Assembly (NCBI GenBank): GCA_963971285.1
Contig: OZ020249.1
Location: 3,906,001-3,970,000 of the forward strand
Reading direction: 5' to 3'
DNA from: Astropecten irregularis
Taxonomy: Eukaryota; Echinodermata; Asteroidea; Paxillosida; Astropectinidae
Length of the DNA stretch: 64,000 bases
Below the pieces are notes generated by a model. That model saw nothing but the letters and a program-made list of their open reading frames with translations, was not told where the DNA came from and made no database searches. Below are positions 31,827 to 44,388 of the stretch, in pieces; positions within the stretch are counted from its first letter, which is position 1, and every line of letters starts with the position of its first letter. The translations under genes were made by a program, and so were the position numbers.

Positions 31827-32010
31827 TTACAATGGACAAAAACGTTGACACGATTCAGGTTCAGCTACCTTCAAATATCAGGATAACCGGCCTGTTCACC
31901 TATGAACTGGAGAGGGCGCTAGTTGCTGACAAGCTTGATATGATCATGCATTCGTTAAAGGATTTGCCATCTGTGTTACATGAGGGAACGTCAATCTGAA
32001 CCAGCTGCAG
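31827..32010 (+). pseudogene. HMBS: HMBS-like exon, array copy 6
   Basis: Shares Met40 with copy 5, marking a recent duplication; TGA57. Confidence 0.8.
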
Positions 32011-32196
32011 GTAAGGATGTTTCCATATCAACATCTGCATGTATGATTGTACAGCGGTTGCTAATGGGGATGCCGTAGACAGTGTCTGTCTCCCTCTACT
32101 GATCATGATGAGTCAGGTATTGCCACTCAAGTGAGTGTCTGTCTCCTTCTAGTAATCATCTTGAGTCAGGTATTGCCCACTGATCTATACAAAAGA

Positions 32197-32379
32197 TCTA
32201 ATCTGACATCGGACTTGCTTGAAATATATCAACATTTTGCATTATCGTCACAGGTAAAAAAGTGGATGTTTTCACCAGGTCTGGACCTGATAGCCAGCGG
32301 ACAGTTTTAAACACTGGTAGCCAGGGGTCCTGGGTGCGAGACCCGAAACAGCATAATGTTTTTTTCCGACACCAAAAAT
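32197..32379 (+). repeat. D module, long form, copy 2
   Basis: Full 183 bp with both boxes and the T run. The second bounding repeat is changed to TATAATC. Confidence 0.6.
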
Positions 32380-32625
32380 TATAATCTGACATCAGATTGG
32401 TTGCTATGTCCGTTTGTTTGTAGGCCTACTTGTTTTCCAGTGTCATAAGTTTGCCTATCTGAAACCAAAATCTGAATTGGGTTGACCTAAAGTCGTTCCT
32501 GATCTATTGAGTTCAATGGCAATGCTGGGACACCTGTCTGAAACGGGGGTTATAAATTGAGTGGCAATATCTGACTCATCATGATCACTAGAGGGAGACA
32601 GACATGTGAATGTCTGACTACTAGG

Positions 32626-32897
32626 AACCATTTTCGAGCTTGAAAAATGCCAATCAATTTGTCATGCAAGGATTTTTGTGTAATTTGAGGCCATTTTGTT
32701 AGTCAGTGAAATTTAAGAAAAATCATGTGGTCCCCCACAGCAGTTTTTTTCAATTTTTGCCCAAAAGTAACTTTTTACAGAAATGCGCGCTACCTTCCTC
32801 ATAGCTAGCTATGACTACCAGGAACCATTCCCAGCAAGAAAAATGCCAATCAACTTGTCATGCAAGGATTTTGGTGTAATTTGAGGCCATTTTGTTA
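32626..32897. repeat. E satellite block, about 1.4 units
   Basis: Minimal form with the TTTTTACAGAAATGCGCGC variant. Confidence 0.85.
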
Positions 32898-33363
32898 GTC
32901 ATGATGATCACTAGAGGGAGACAGACATTGTCTATGGCAACCAAGTGATCGAGTGTCTGTCTCCTTCTAGTAATCATCATGAGTCAAGTATTGCCACTCA
33001 AGTGAGTGTCTGTCTCCTTCTAGTAATCATCGTGAGTCAGGTATTGCCACTCGAGTGAGTGTCTGTCTTTCTCTAGTGATCATTCATCTCATTTATTTAT
33101 GTGCACTTTATAGACTCCCCACTCTTGAAAATAGAAGAGGTATTAACATGGTTAATTATTGTATTTTCTTATATAAGCATTTTCATAATCATTTCACCAA
33201 CATAGATGCAAACCCTTACTGTTTATATGCTCCTGTGCGGCGGACAAGGCATGCCGTAGCTGTGCTATACCATCTGACCCATCCAGTCCTTTAATGGGCC
33301 TTCTGCATTGAGAATCTACAATCCATTCTGTTTCATTCATTTTCCTCTTTCTTTATTTGACAG

Positions 33364-33547
33364 TTACAATGGACAAAAACGTTGACACAATTCAGGTTCA
33401 GCTACCTTCAAATATCAGGATAACCAGCCTGTTAACCTATGAACTGGAGAGGGCGCTAGTTGCTGACAAGCTTGATATGATCATCCATTCATTAAAGGAT
33501 TTGCCATCTGTGTTACATGAGGGAACGTCAATCTGAACCATCTGCAG
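33364..33547 (+). pseudogene. HMBS: HMBS-like exon, array copy 7
   Basis: Ser21, Leu23 in place of Phe (CTGTTAACC), His41, TGA57; Ile59 type end (ACCATCTGCAG). Confidence 0.8.
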
Positions 33548-33732
33548 GTAAGGATGTTTCCATATCAACATCTGCATGTATGATTTACAGCGGTTGCTAA
33601 TGGGGTTGCCGTAGACAGTGTCTTTCTCCCTCTAGTGATCATGATGAGTCAGGTATTGCCACTCAAGTGAGTGTCTGTCTCCTTCTAGTAATCATCTTGA
33701 GTCAGGTATTGCCCACTGATCTATACAAAAGA

Positions 33733-33915
33733 TCTAATCTGACATCGGACTTGCTTGAAATATATCAACATTTTGCATTATCGTCACAGGTAAAAAAGTG
33801 GATGTTTTCACCAGGGTTGGACCTGATAGCCAGCGGACAGTTTTAAACACTGGTAGCCAGGGGTCCTGGGTGCAAGACCCGAAACAGCATAATGTTTTTT
33901 TCCGACACCAAAAAT
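33733..33915 (+). repeat. D module, long form, copy 3
   Basis: Full length. The B-box-like word is changed to GGTGCAAGACC. Confidence 0.6.
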
Positions 33916-34161
33916 TCTAATCTGACATCAGATTGGTTGCTATGTCCGTTTGTTTGTAGGCCTACTTGTTTTCCAGTGTCATAAGTTTGCCTATCTGAAA
34001 CCAAAATCTGAATTGGGTTGACCTAAAGTCGCTCCTGATCTATTGAGTTCAATGGCAATGCTGGGACACCTGTCTGAAACGGGGGTTATAAATTGAGTGG
34101 CAATACCTGACTCATCATGATCACTGGAGGGAGACAGACATGTGAATGTCTGACTACTAGG

Positions 34162-34432
34162 AACCATTTCGAGCTTGAAAAATGCCAATCAATTTGTCAT
34201 GCAAGGATTTTTGTGTAATTTGAGGCCATTTTGTTAGTCAGTGAAATCTAAGAAAAATCATGTGGTCCCCCACAGCAGTTTTTTTCAATTTTTGCCCAAA
34301 AGTAACTTTTTACAGAAATGCGCGCTACCTTCCTCATAGCTAGCTATGACTACCAGGAACCATTCCCAGCAAGAAAAATGCCAATCAACTTGTCATGCAA
34401 GGATTTTAGTGTAATTTGAGGCCATTTTGTTA
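34162..34432. repeat. E satellite block, about 1.4 units
   Basis: Minimal form, TTTTTACAG variant. Confidence 0.85.
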
Positions 34433-34898
34433 GTCATGATGATCACTAGAGGGAGACAGACATTGTCTATGGCATCCAAGTGATCGAGTGTCTGTCTCCT
34501 TCTAGTAATCATCATGAGTCAGGTATTGCCACTCGAGTGAGTGTCTGTCTCCTTCTAGTAATCATCATGAGTCAGGTATTGCCACTCAAGTGAATGTCCG
34601 TCTTTCTCTAGTGATGTTTCATCTCATTTATTTATGTGCACTTTATAGACTCCCCACTCTTGAAAATAGAAGACGTGTTAACATGGTTAATTATTGTATT
34701 TTCTTATATAACCATTTTCATAATCATTTCACCAACATAGATGCAAACCCTTACTGTTGATATGCTCCTGTGCGGCGGACAAGGTATGCTGTAGCTGTGC
34801 TATACCATCTGACCCATCCAGTCCTTTAATGGGCCTTCTGCATTGAGAATCTACAATCCATTCTGTTTCATTCATTATCCTCTTTCTTTATTTGACAG

Positions 34899-35082
34899 TT
34901 ACAATGGACAAAAACGTTGACATGATTCAGGTTCAGCTACCTTCAAATATCAGGATAACCAGCCTGTTCACCTATGAACTGTAGAGGGCGCTAGTTGCTG
35001 ACAAGCTTGATATGATCATCCAATCGTTAAAGGATTTGCCATCTGTGTTACATGAGGGAACGTCAATCTGAACCAGCTGCAG
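34899..35082 (+). pseudogene. HMBS: HMBS-like exon, array copy 8, two stops
   Basis: A second stop: GAG to TAG at codon 28 (GAACTGTAG) in addition to TGA57. Met8 and Gln41 in place of the conserved His. Shares these changes with copy 16. Confidence 0.8.
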
Positions 35083-35488
35083 GTAAGGATGTTTCCATAT
35101 CAACATCTGCATGTATGATTGTACAGCGGTTGCTAATGGGGATGCCGTAGACAGTGTCTGTCTCCCTCTAGTGATCATGATGAGTCAGGTATTGCCACTC
35201 AGATCAAGTGAGTGTCTGTCTCCTTCTTGTAATACAAAAGATCTAATCTGACATCAGATTGGTTGCTATGTCCGTTTGTTTGTAGGCCTACTTGTTTTCC
35301 AGTGTCATAAGTTTGCCTATCTGAAACCAAAATCTGAATTGGGTTGACCTAAAGTCGCTCCTGATCTATTGAGTTCAATGGCAATGCTGGGACACCCTGT
35401 CTGAAACGGGGGTTATAAATTGAGTGGCAATACCTGACTCATCGTGATCACTAGAGGGAGACAGACATGTGAATGTCTGACTACTAGG

Positions 35489-35759
35489 AACCATTTCGAG
35501 CTTGAAAAATGCCAATCAATTTGTCATGCAAGGATTTTTGTGTAATTTGAGGCCATTTTGTTAGTCAGTGAAATTTAAGAAAAATCATGTGGTCCCCCAC
35601 AGCAGTTTTTTTCAATTTTTGCCCAAAAGTAACTTTTTACAGAAATGCGCGCTACCTTCCTCATAGCTAGCTATGACTACCAGGAACCATTCCCAGCAAG
35701 AAAAATGCCAATCAACTTGTCATGCAAGGATTTTGGTGTAATTTGAGGCCATTTTGTTA
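35489..35759. repeat. E satellite block, about 1.4 units
   Basis: Minimal form; its right flank is the unoccupied target site of the F MITE (GGCAACCAAGTGAGTG). Confidence 0.85.
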
Positions 35760-35806
35760 GTCATGATGATCACTAGAGGGAGACAGACATTGTCTATGGC
35801 AACCAA

Positions 35807-36018
35807 GTGAGTGTCTGTCTCCTTCTAGTAATCATCATGAGTCAGGTATTGCCACTCGAGTGAGTGTCTGTCTCCTTCTAGTAATCATCATGAGTCAGGT
35901 ATTGCCACTCAAGTGAGTGTCTGTCTCCTTCTAGTAATCATCATGAGTCAGGTATTGCCACTCAAGTGAGTGTCTGTCTCCTTCTAGTAATCATCATGAG
36001 TCAGGTATTGCCACTCAA
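35807..36018 (+). repeat. 53-bp minisatellite, four units
   Basis: Exactly 4 x 53 bp; one unit ends in CTCGAG rather than CTCAAG. Confidence 0.9.
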
Positions 36019-36327
36019 GTGAATGTCCGTCTTTCTCTAGTGATGTTTCATCTCATTTATTTATGTGCACTTTATAGACTCCCCACTCTTGAAAATAGAA
36101 GACGTGTTAACATGGTTAATTATTGTATTTTCTTATATAAGCATTTTCATAATCATTTCACCAACATAGATGCAAACCCTTACTGTTGATATGCTCCTGT
36201 GCGGCGGACAAGGTATGCTGTAGCTGTGCTATACCATCTGACCCATCCAGTCCTTTAATGGGCCTTCTGCATTGAGAATCTACAATCCATTCTGTTTCAT
36301 TCATTTTCCTCTTTCTTTATTTGACAG

Positions 36328-36511
36328 TTACAATGGACAAAAACGTTGACACGATTCAGGTTCAGCTACCTTCAAATATCAGGATAACCAGCCTGTTCAC
36401 CTATGAACTGGAGAGGGCGCTAGTTGCTGACAAGCTTGATATGATCATCCAATCGTTAAAGGATTTGCCATCTGTGTTACATGAGGGAACGTCAATCTGA
36501 ACCAGCTGCAG
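36328..36511 (+). pseudogene. HMBS: HMBS-like exon, array copy 9
   Basis: Ser21, Gln41, TGA57; intact splice sites. Followed by the first unit bearing the F MITE. Confidence 0.8.
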
Positions 36512-36914
36512 GTAAGGATGTTTCCATATCAACATCTGCATGTATGATTGTACAGCGGTTGCTAATGGGATGCCGTAGACAGTGTCTGTCTCCCTCTAGT
36601 GATCATGATGAGTCAGGTATTGCCACTCAGATCAAGTGAGTGTCTGTCTCCTTCTTGTAATACAAAAGATCTAATCTGACATCAGATTGGTTGCTATGTC
36701 TGTTTGTTTGTAGGCCTTCTTGTTCTCCAGTGTCATAAGTTTGCCTATCTGAAACCAAAATCTGAATTGGGTCGACCTCAAGTCGCTCCTGATCTATTGA
36801 GTTCAATGGAAATGCTGGGACACCTGTCTGAAACAGGGGTTATAAATTGAGTGGCAATACCTGACTCATCATGATCACTAGAGGAAGACAGGACATTGTC
36901 TATGGCAACCAAGT

Positions 36915-37362
36915 CAGAGCCGTAAATAAAGAGAGTTTGGCCTACTCGGTTTCAGGCATCTCATTTATAATTGGTCAATAGCCCTCACGTGACTACAAGG
37001 TGCCATGTTAGCTACCAACTTTGAGTCAATCAATTGCAATATTTCACATTTGTCTTTGCCCTATATTTAGGAGAAATGCACATTCCATGGTTTCATGATC
37101 ACAACAAATGGCACACCATTGTAAAGAGGAATAACGAAGCTTTCCAATGATGTCAGTTTCACCGTTCATAGATTCATAACGAAAAAGATATAATCCCTCA
37201 AACCAGTTGAGTTGCAGAACTTTTTTGAGGGGTTTATTAGACAAACAACCATTGCTAAAATAGTTTGCGCGCCCGCGCGAGCGTGTGTACGCGCATCCAA
37301 TCTAGGTCCCAAACATGGCGCAGTTGGCCAAACTCTCTTTTTACTCTCTATTTACGGCTCTG
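36915..37362. mobile_element. F: hAT-like MITE in the array, copy 1
   Basis: A 448-bp element with termini CAGAGCCGTAAATAAAGAGA/TATTTACGGCTCTG; the inverted match extends over about 30 bp to TTTGGCC/GGCCAAA. It is flanked by the 8-mer AACCAAGT on both sides (36907-36914 and 37363-37370). CAG termini and an 8-bp duplication point to the hAT type. A CpG-rich GCGCGCCCGCGCGAGCG stretch lies near the right end. Units without it read straight through AACCAAGT. Non-coding. Confidence 0.85.
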
Positions 37363-37793
37363 AACCAAGTGAGTGTCTGTCTCCCTCTAGTGATCATCAT
37401 GAGTCAAGTATTGCCACTCAAGTGAGTGTCTGTCTCCTTCTAGTAATCATCATGAGTCAGGTATTGCCACTCGAGTGAGTGTCTGTCTTTCTCCAGTGAT
37501 CATTCATCTCATTTATTTATGTGCACTTTATAGACTCCCCACTCTTGAAAATAGAAGAGGTATTAATATGGTTAATTATTGTATTTTCTTATATAAGCAT
37601 TTTCATAATCATTTCACCAACATAGATGCAAACCCTTACTGTTTATATGCTCCTGTGCGGCGGACAAGGCATGCCGTAGCTGTGCTATACCATCTGACCC
37701 ATCCAGTCCTTTTATGGGCCTTCTGCATTGAGAATCTACAATCCATGTTGTTTCATTCATTTTCCTCTTTCTTTATTTGACAGTTACAATGGA

Positions 37794-37977
37794 CAAAAAC
37801 GTTGACACGATTCAGGTTCAGCTACCTTCAAATATCAGGATAACCAGCCTGTTCACCTATGAACTGGAGAGGGCGCTAGTTGCTGACAAGCTTGATATGA
37901 TCATCCAATCGTTAAAGGATTTGCCATCTGTGTTACATGAGGGAACGTCAATCTGAACCATCTGCAGGTAAGGATGT
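37794..37977 (+). pseudogene. HMBS: HMBS-like exon, array copy 10
   Basis: Ser21, Gln41, TGA57, Ile59-type end. Mixes the Gln41 marker with the ACCATC end, suggesting gene conversion between subtypes. Confidence 0.8.
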
Positions 37978-38365
37978 TTCCATATCAACATCTGCATGTA
38001 TGATTGTACAGCGGTTGCTAATGGGATGCCGTAGACAGTGTCTGTCTCCCTCTAGTGATCATGATGAGTCAGGTATTGCCACTCAAGTGAGTGTCTGTCT
38101 CCTTCTTGTAATACAAAAGATCTAATCTGACATCAGATTGGTTGCTATGTCTGTTTGTTTGTAGGCCTTCTTGTTCTCCAGTGTCATAAGTTTGCCTATC
38201 TGAAACCAAAATCTGAATTGGGTCGACCTCAAGTCGCTCCTGATCTATTGAGTTCAATGGAAATGCTGGGACACCTGTCTGAAACGGGGGTTATAAATTG
38301 AGTGGCAATACCTGACTCATCATGATCACTAGAGGAAGACAGGACATTGTCTATGGCAACCAAGT

Positions 38366-38813
38366 CAGAGCTGTAAATAAAGAGAGTTTGGCCTACTCGG
38401 TTTCAGGCATCTCATTTATAATTGGTCAATAGCCCTCACGTGACTACAAGGCGCCATGTTAGCTACCAACTTTGAGTCAATCAATTGCAATATTTCACAT
38501 TTGTCTTTGCCCTATATTTAGGAGAAATGCACATTCCATGGTTTCATGATCACAACAAATGGCACACCATTGTAAAGAGGAATAACGAAGCTTTCCAATG
38601 ATGTCAGTTTCACCGTTCATAGATTCGTAACGAAAAAGATATAATCCCTCAAACCAGTTGAGTTGCAGAACTTTTTTGAGGGGTTTATTAGACAAACAAC
38701 CATTGCTAAAATAGTTTGCGCGCCCGCACGCGCGTGTGTACGCGCATCCAATGTAGGTCCCAAACATGGCGCAGTTGGCCAAACTCTCTTTTTACTCTCT
38801 ATTTACGGCTCTG
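38366..38813. mobile_element. F MITE copy 2
   Basis: 448 bp; left terminus has CAGAGCTGT. Confidence 0.85.
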
Positions 38814-39234
38814 AACCAAGTGAGTGTCTGTCTCCCTCTAGTGATCATCATGAGTCAAGTATTGCCACTCAAGTGAGTGTCTGTCTCCTTCTAGTTGTCA
38901 TCATGAGTCAGGTATTGCCACTCGAGTGAGTGTCTGTCTTTCTCCAGTGATCATTCATCTCATTTATTTATGTGCACTTTATAGACTCCCCACTCTTGAA
39001 AATAGAAGAGGTATTAATATGGTTAATTATTGTATTTTCTTATATAAGCATTTTCATAATCATTTCACCAACATAGATGCAAACCCTTACTGTTTATATG
39101 CTCCTGTGCGGCGGACAAGGCATGCCGTAGCTGTGCTATACCATCTGACCCATCCAGTCCTTTTATGGGCCTTCTGCATTGAGAATCTACAATCCATGTT
39201 GTTTCATTCATTTTCCTCTTTCTTTATTTGACAG

Positions 39235-39418
39235 TTACAATGGACAAAAACGTTGACACGATTCAGGTTCAGCTACCTTCAAATATCAGGATAACCAGCC
39301 TGTTCACCTATGAACTGGAGAGGGCGCTAGTTGCTGACAAGCTTGATATGATCATCCAATCGTTAAAGGATTTGCCATCTGTGTTACATGAGGGAACGTC
39401 AATCTGAACCAGCTGCAG
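39235..39418 (+). pseudogene. HMBS: HMBS-like exon, array copy 11
   Basis: Ser21, Gln41, TGA57, Ser59-type end. Confidence 0.8.
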
Positions 39419-39816
39419 GTAAGGATGTTTCCATATCAACATCTGCATGTATGATTGTACAGCGGTTGCTAATGGGATGCCGTAGACAGTGTCTGTCTCC
39501 CTCTAGTGATCATGATGAGTCAGGTATTGCCACTCAAGTGAGTGTCTGTCTCCTTCTTGTAATACAAAAGATCTAATCTGACATCAGATTGGTTGCTATG
39601 TCTGTTTGTTTGTAGGCCTTCTTGTTCTCCAGTGTCATAAGTTTGCCTATCTGAAACCAAAATCTGAATTGGGTCGACCTCAAGTCGCTCCTGATCTATT
39701 GAGTTCAATGGAAATGCTGGGACACCTGTCTGAAACAGGGGTTATAAATTGAGTGGCAATACCTGACTCATCATGATCACTAGAGGAAGACAGGACATTG
39801 TCTATGGCAACCAAGT

Positions 39817-40264
39817 CAGAGCCGTAAATAAAGAGAGTTTGGCCTACTCGGTTTCAGGCATCTCATTTATAATTGGTCAATAGCCCTCACGTGACTACAA
39901 GGCGCCATGTTAGCTACCAACTTTGAGTCAATCAATTGCAATATTTCACATTTGTCTTTGCCCTATATTTAGGAGAAATGCACATTCCATGGTTTCATGA
40001 TCACAACAAATGGCACACCATTGTAAAGAGGAATAACGAAGCTTTCCAATGATGTCAGTTTCATCGTTCATAGATTCGTAACGAAAAAGATATAATCCCT
40101 CAAACCAGTTGAGTTGCAGAACTTTTTTGAGGGGTTTATTAGACAAACAACCATTGCTAAAATAGTTTGCGCGCCCGCGCGAGCGTGTGTACGCGCATCC
40201 AATCTAGGTCCCAAACATGGCGCAGTTGGCCAAACTCTCTTTTTACTCTCTATTTACGGCTCTG
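39817..40264. mobile_element. F MITE copy 3
   Basis: 448 bp, both termini and flanking 8-mers intact. Confidence 0.85.
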
Positions 40265-40738
40265 AACCAAGTGAGTGTCTGTCTCCCTCTAGTGATCATC
40301 ATGAGTCAAGTATTGCCACTCAAGTGAGTGTCTGTCTCCTTCTAGTAATCATCGTGAGTCAGGTATTGCCACTCAAGTGAGTGTCTGTCTCCTTCTAGTA
40401 ATCATCATGAGTCAGGTATTGCCACTCAAGTGAATGTCCGTCTTTCTCTAGTGATCTTTCATCTCATTTATTTATGTGCACTTTATAGACTCCCCACCCT
40501 TGAAAATAGAAGACGTGTTAACATGGTTAATTATTGTATTTTCTTATATAAGCATTTTCATAATCATTTCACCAACATAGATGCAAACCCTTACTGTTGA
40601 TATGCTCCTGTGCGGCGGACAAGGTATGCCGTAGCTGTGCTATACCATCTGACCCATCCAGTCCTTTAATGGGCCTTCTGCATTGAGAATCTACAATCCA
40701 TTATGTTTCATTCATTTTCCTCTTTCTTTATTTGACAG

Positions 40739-40922
40739 TTACAATGGACAAAAACGTTGACACGATTCAGGTTCAGCTACCTTCAAATATCAGGATAACC
40801 AGCCTGTTCACCTATGAACTGGAGAGGGCGCTAGTTGCTGACAAGCTTGATATGATCATCCATTCATTAAAGGATTTGCCATCTGTGTTACATGAGGGAA
40901 CGTCAATCTGAACCAGCTGCAG
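40739..40922 (+). pseudogene. HMBS: HMBS-like exon, array copy 12, weakened donor
   Basis: Ser21, His41, TGA57. The donor is GTAATG instead of GTAAGG, the only complete copy with a changed donor. Confidence 0.8.
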
Positions 40923-41107
40923 GTAATGATGTTTCCATATCAACATCTGCATGTATGATTTACAGCGGTTGCTAATGGGGTTGCCGTAGACAGTGTCTGT
41001 CTCCCTCTAGTGATCATGATGAGTCAGGTATTGCCACTCAAGTGAGTGTCTGTTTCCTTCTAGTAATCATCGTGAGTCAGGTATTGCCCACTGATCTATA
41101 CAAAAGA

Positions 41108-41290
41108 TCTAATCTGACATCGGACTTGCTTGAAATATATCAAAATTTTGCATTATCGTCATGGGTCAAAAAGTGGATGTTTTCACCAGGTCTGGACCTG
41201 ATAGCCAGCGGGCAGTTTTCAACACTGGTAGCCAGGGGTCCTGGGTGCGAGACCCGAAACAGCATAATGTTTTTTTCCGACACCAAAAAT
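41108..41290 (+). repeat. D module, long form, copy 4
   Basis: Full length; GCGGGCAG variant after the A-box-like word, shared with copy 6. Confidence 0.6.
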
Positions 41291-41536
41291 TCTAATCTGA
41301 CATCAGATTGGTTGCTATGTCCGTTTGTTTGTAGACCTACTTGTTTTCCAGTGTCATAAGTTTGCCTATCTGAAACCAAAATCTGAATTGGGTCGACCTG
41401 AAGTCGCTCCTGATCTATTGAGTTCAATGGCAATGCTGGGACGCCTGTTTGAAACGGGGGTTATAAATTGAGTGGCAATACCTGACTCATCATGATCACT
41501 AGAGGGAGACAGACACGTGAATGTCTGACTACTAGG

Positions 41537-42005
41537 AACCATTTTGAGCTTGAAAAATGCCAATCAATTTGTCATGCAAGGATTTTTGTGTAATTTGAGG
41601 CCATTTTGTTAGTCAGTGAAATTTAAGAAAAATCATGTGGTCCCCCACAGCAGTTTTTGTCAATTTTTGCCCAAAAGTAACTTTTTTCAGAAATGCGCGC
41701 TATCTTCCTCATAGGTAGCTATGACTACCAGGAACCATTCCCAGCAAGAAAAAATGCCAATCAACTTGTCATGGAAGGATTTGGGTGTAATTTGAGGCCA
41801 TTTTGGTAGTCAGTCAAATTTCAGAAAAATCCATGTGGTCCCCCGCAGCAGCTTTTTTCAATTTTGGCCCCAAACCGACTTTTTTCAGAAATGCGCGCTA
41901 GCTTCCTCATAGCTAGCTATGACTACCAGGAACCATTCCCAGCAAGAAAAATGCCAATCAACTTGTCATGGAAGGATTTTGGTGTAATTTGAGGCCATTT
42001 TGTTA
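41537..42005. repeat. E satellite block, about 2.4 units
   Basis: Has the GTCCCCCGCAGCAGC variant, shared with 53595-54063. Confidence 0.85.
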
Positions 42006-42383
42006 GTCATGATGATCACTAGAGGGAGACAGACATTGTCTATGGCAACCAAGTGGGTGTCTGTCTCCTTCTAGTAATCATCATGAGTCAGGTATTGCCA
42101 CTCAAGTGAGTGTCGGTCTCCTTCTTGTAATACAAAAGATCTAATCTGACATTAGATTGGTTGCTATGTCCGTTTGTTTGTAGGCCGACTTGTTCTCCAG
42201 TGTCATAAGTTTGCCTATCTGAAACCAAAATCTGAATTGGGTCGACCTAAAGTCGCTCCTGATCTATTGAGTTCAATGGCAATGCTGGGACACCTGTCTG
42301 AAACGGGGGTTATAAATTGAGTGGCACTACCTGACTCATCATGATCACTAGAGGAAGACAGACATTGTCTATGGCAACCAAGT

Positions 42384-42816
42384 CAGAGCCGTAAATAAAG
42401 AGAGTTTGGCCAACTCGGTTTCAGGCATCTCATTTATGATTGGTCAAAAGCCCTCACGTGACTACAAGGCGCCATGTTAGCTACCAACTTTGAGTCAATC
42501 AATTGCAATATTTCACATTTGTCTTTGCCCTATATTTAGGAGAAATGCACATTCCATGGTTTCATGATCACAACAAATGGCACACCATTGTAAAGAGGAA
42601 TAACGAAGCTTTCCAATGATGTCAGTTTCACCGTTCATAGATCCGTAACAAAAAAGATATAATCCCTCAAACTTGAGTTGCAGAACTTGTTGAGGGGTTT
42701 ATTAGACAAACAACCATTGCTAAAATAGTTTGCGCGCCCGCGCGCGTGTGTATGTGCATCCACTGTAGGTCCCCAACATGGCGCAGTTGGCCAAACTCTC
42801 TTTAGTTACGGCTCTG
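42384..42816. mobile_element. F MITE copy 4, 433-bp subtype
   Basis: Internal deletions (CAAACTTGAGTTGC) and a shortened right terminus (CTCTTTAGTTACGG). Confidence 0.85.
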
Positions 42817-42959
42817 AACCAAGTGAGTGTCTGTCTCCCTCTAGTGATCATCATGAGTCAAGTATTGCCACTCAAGTGAGTGTCTGTCTCCTTCTAGTAA
42901 TCATCGTGAGTCAGGTATTGCCACTCGAGTGAGTGTCTGTCTTTCTCTAGTGATCATTC

Positions 42960-43071
42960 ATCTCATTTATTTATGTGCACTTTATAGACTCCCCACTCTT
43001 GAAAATAGAAGAGGTATTAACATGGTTAATTATTGTATTTTCTTATATAAGCATTTTCATAATCATTTCAT
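42960..43071 (+). other. Exon-less array unit, deletion junction 1
   Basis: The intron-like segment breaks off after CATAATCATTTCA (43070) and continues as D module (TAAAATTTTGCATTATC). The HMBS-like exon and its donor are missing from this unit. Confidence 0.8.
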
Positions 43072-43220
43072 AAAATTTTGCATTATCGTCACGGGTCAAA
43101 AAGTGGATGTTTTCACCAGGTCTGGACCTGATAGCCAGCGGACAGTTTTCAACACTGGTAGCCAGGGGTCCTGGGTGCGAGACCCGAAACAGCATAATAT
43201 TTTTTTCCGACACCAAAAAT
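43071..43220 (+). repeat. D module, 5'-truncated, copy 5
   Basis: Starts directly after an intron-like segment at an exon-deleting junction (43070/43071). Both boxes are retained. Confidence 0.6.
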
Positions 43221-43466
43221 TCTAATCTGACATCAGATTGGTTGCTATGTCCGTTTGTTTGTAGGCCTACTTGTTTTCCAGTGTCATAAGTTTGCCTATC
43301 TGAAACCAAAATCTGAATTGGGTTGACCTAAAGTCGTTCCTGATCTATTGAGTTCAATGGCAATGCTGGGACACCTGTCTGAAACGGGGGTTATAAATTG
43401 AGTGGCAATACCTGACTCATCATGATCACTAGAGGGAGACAGACATGTGAATGTCTGACTACTAGG

Positions 43467-43738
43467 AACCATTTTCGAGCTTGAAAAATGCCAATCAATT
43501 TGTCATGCAAGGATTTTTGTGTAATTTGAGGCCATTTTGTTAGTCAGTGAAATTTAAGAAAAATCATGTGGTCCCCCACAGCAGTTTTTTTCAATTTTTG
43601 CCCAAAAGTAACTTTTTACAGAAATGCGCGCTACCTTCCTCATAGCTAGCTATGACTACCAGGAACCATTCCCAGCAAGAAAAATGCCAATCAACTTGTC
43701 ATGCAAGGATTTTGGTGTAATTTGAGGCCATTTTGTTA
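43467..43738. repeat. E satellite block, about 1.4 units
   Basis: Minimal form, in the exon-less unit. Confidence 0.85.
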
Positions 43739-44204
43739 GTCATGATGATCACTAGAGGGAGACAGACATTGTCTATGGCAACCAAGTGATCGAGTGTCTG
43801 TCTCCCTCTAGTGATCATCATGAGTCAAGTATTGCCACTCAAGTGAGTGTCTGTCTCCTTCTAGTAATCATCATGAGTCAGGTATTGCCACTCGAGTGAG
43901 TGTCTGTCTTTCTCCAGTGATCATTCATCTCATTTATTTATGTGCACTTTATAGACTCCCCACTCTTGAAAATAGAAGAGGTATTAATATGGTTAATTAT
44001 TGTATTTTCTTATATAAGCATTTTCATAATCATTTCACCAACATAGATGCAAACCCTTACTGTTTATATGCTCCTGTGCGGCGGACAAGGCATGCCGTAG
44101 CTGTGCTATACCATCTGACCCATCCAGTCCTTTTATGGGCCTTCTGCATTGAGAATCTACAATCCATGTTGTTTCATTCATTTTCCTCTTTCTTTATTTG
44201 ACAG

Positions 44205-44388
44205 TTACAATGGACAAAAACGTTGACACGATTCAGGTTCAGCTACCTTCAAATATCAGGATAACCAGCCTGTTCACCTATGAACTGGAGAGGGCGCTAG
44301 TTGCTGACAAGCTTGATATGATCATCCAATCGTTAAAGGATTTGCCATCTGTGTTACATGAGGGAACGTCAATCTGAACCAGCTGCAG
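44205..44388 (+). pseudogene. HMBS: HMBS-like exon, array copy 13
   Basis: Ser21, Gln41, TGA57. First exon after the exon-less unit at 42.9-43.7 kb. Confidence 0.8.

Noticed and set aside
37475-37780. Recurring 101-codon plus-strand frames before the exons
   Set aside because: They lie in the intron-like segment, are interrupted by TGA in many units, and show no protein character.
38495-38929. 88-114-codon frames on both strands in the F MITE
   Set aside because: Chance frames in a 448-bp non-coding element; too short for a transposase and without its motifs.
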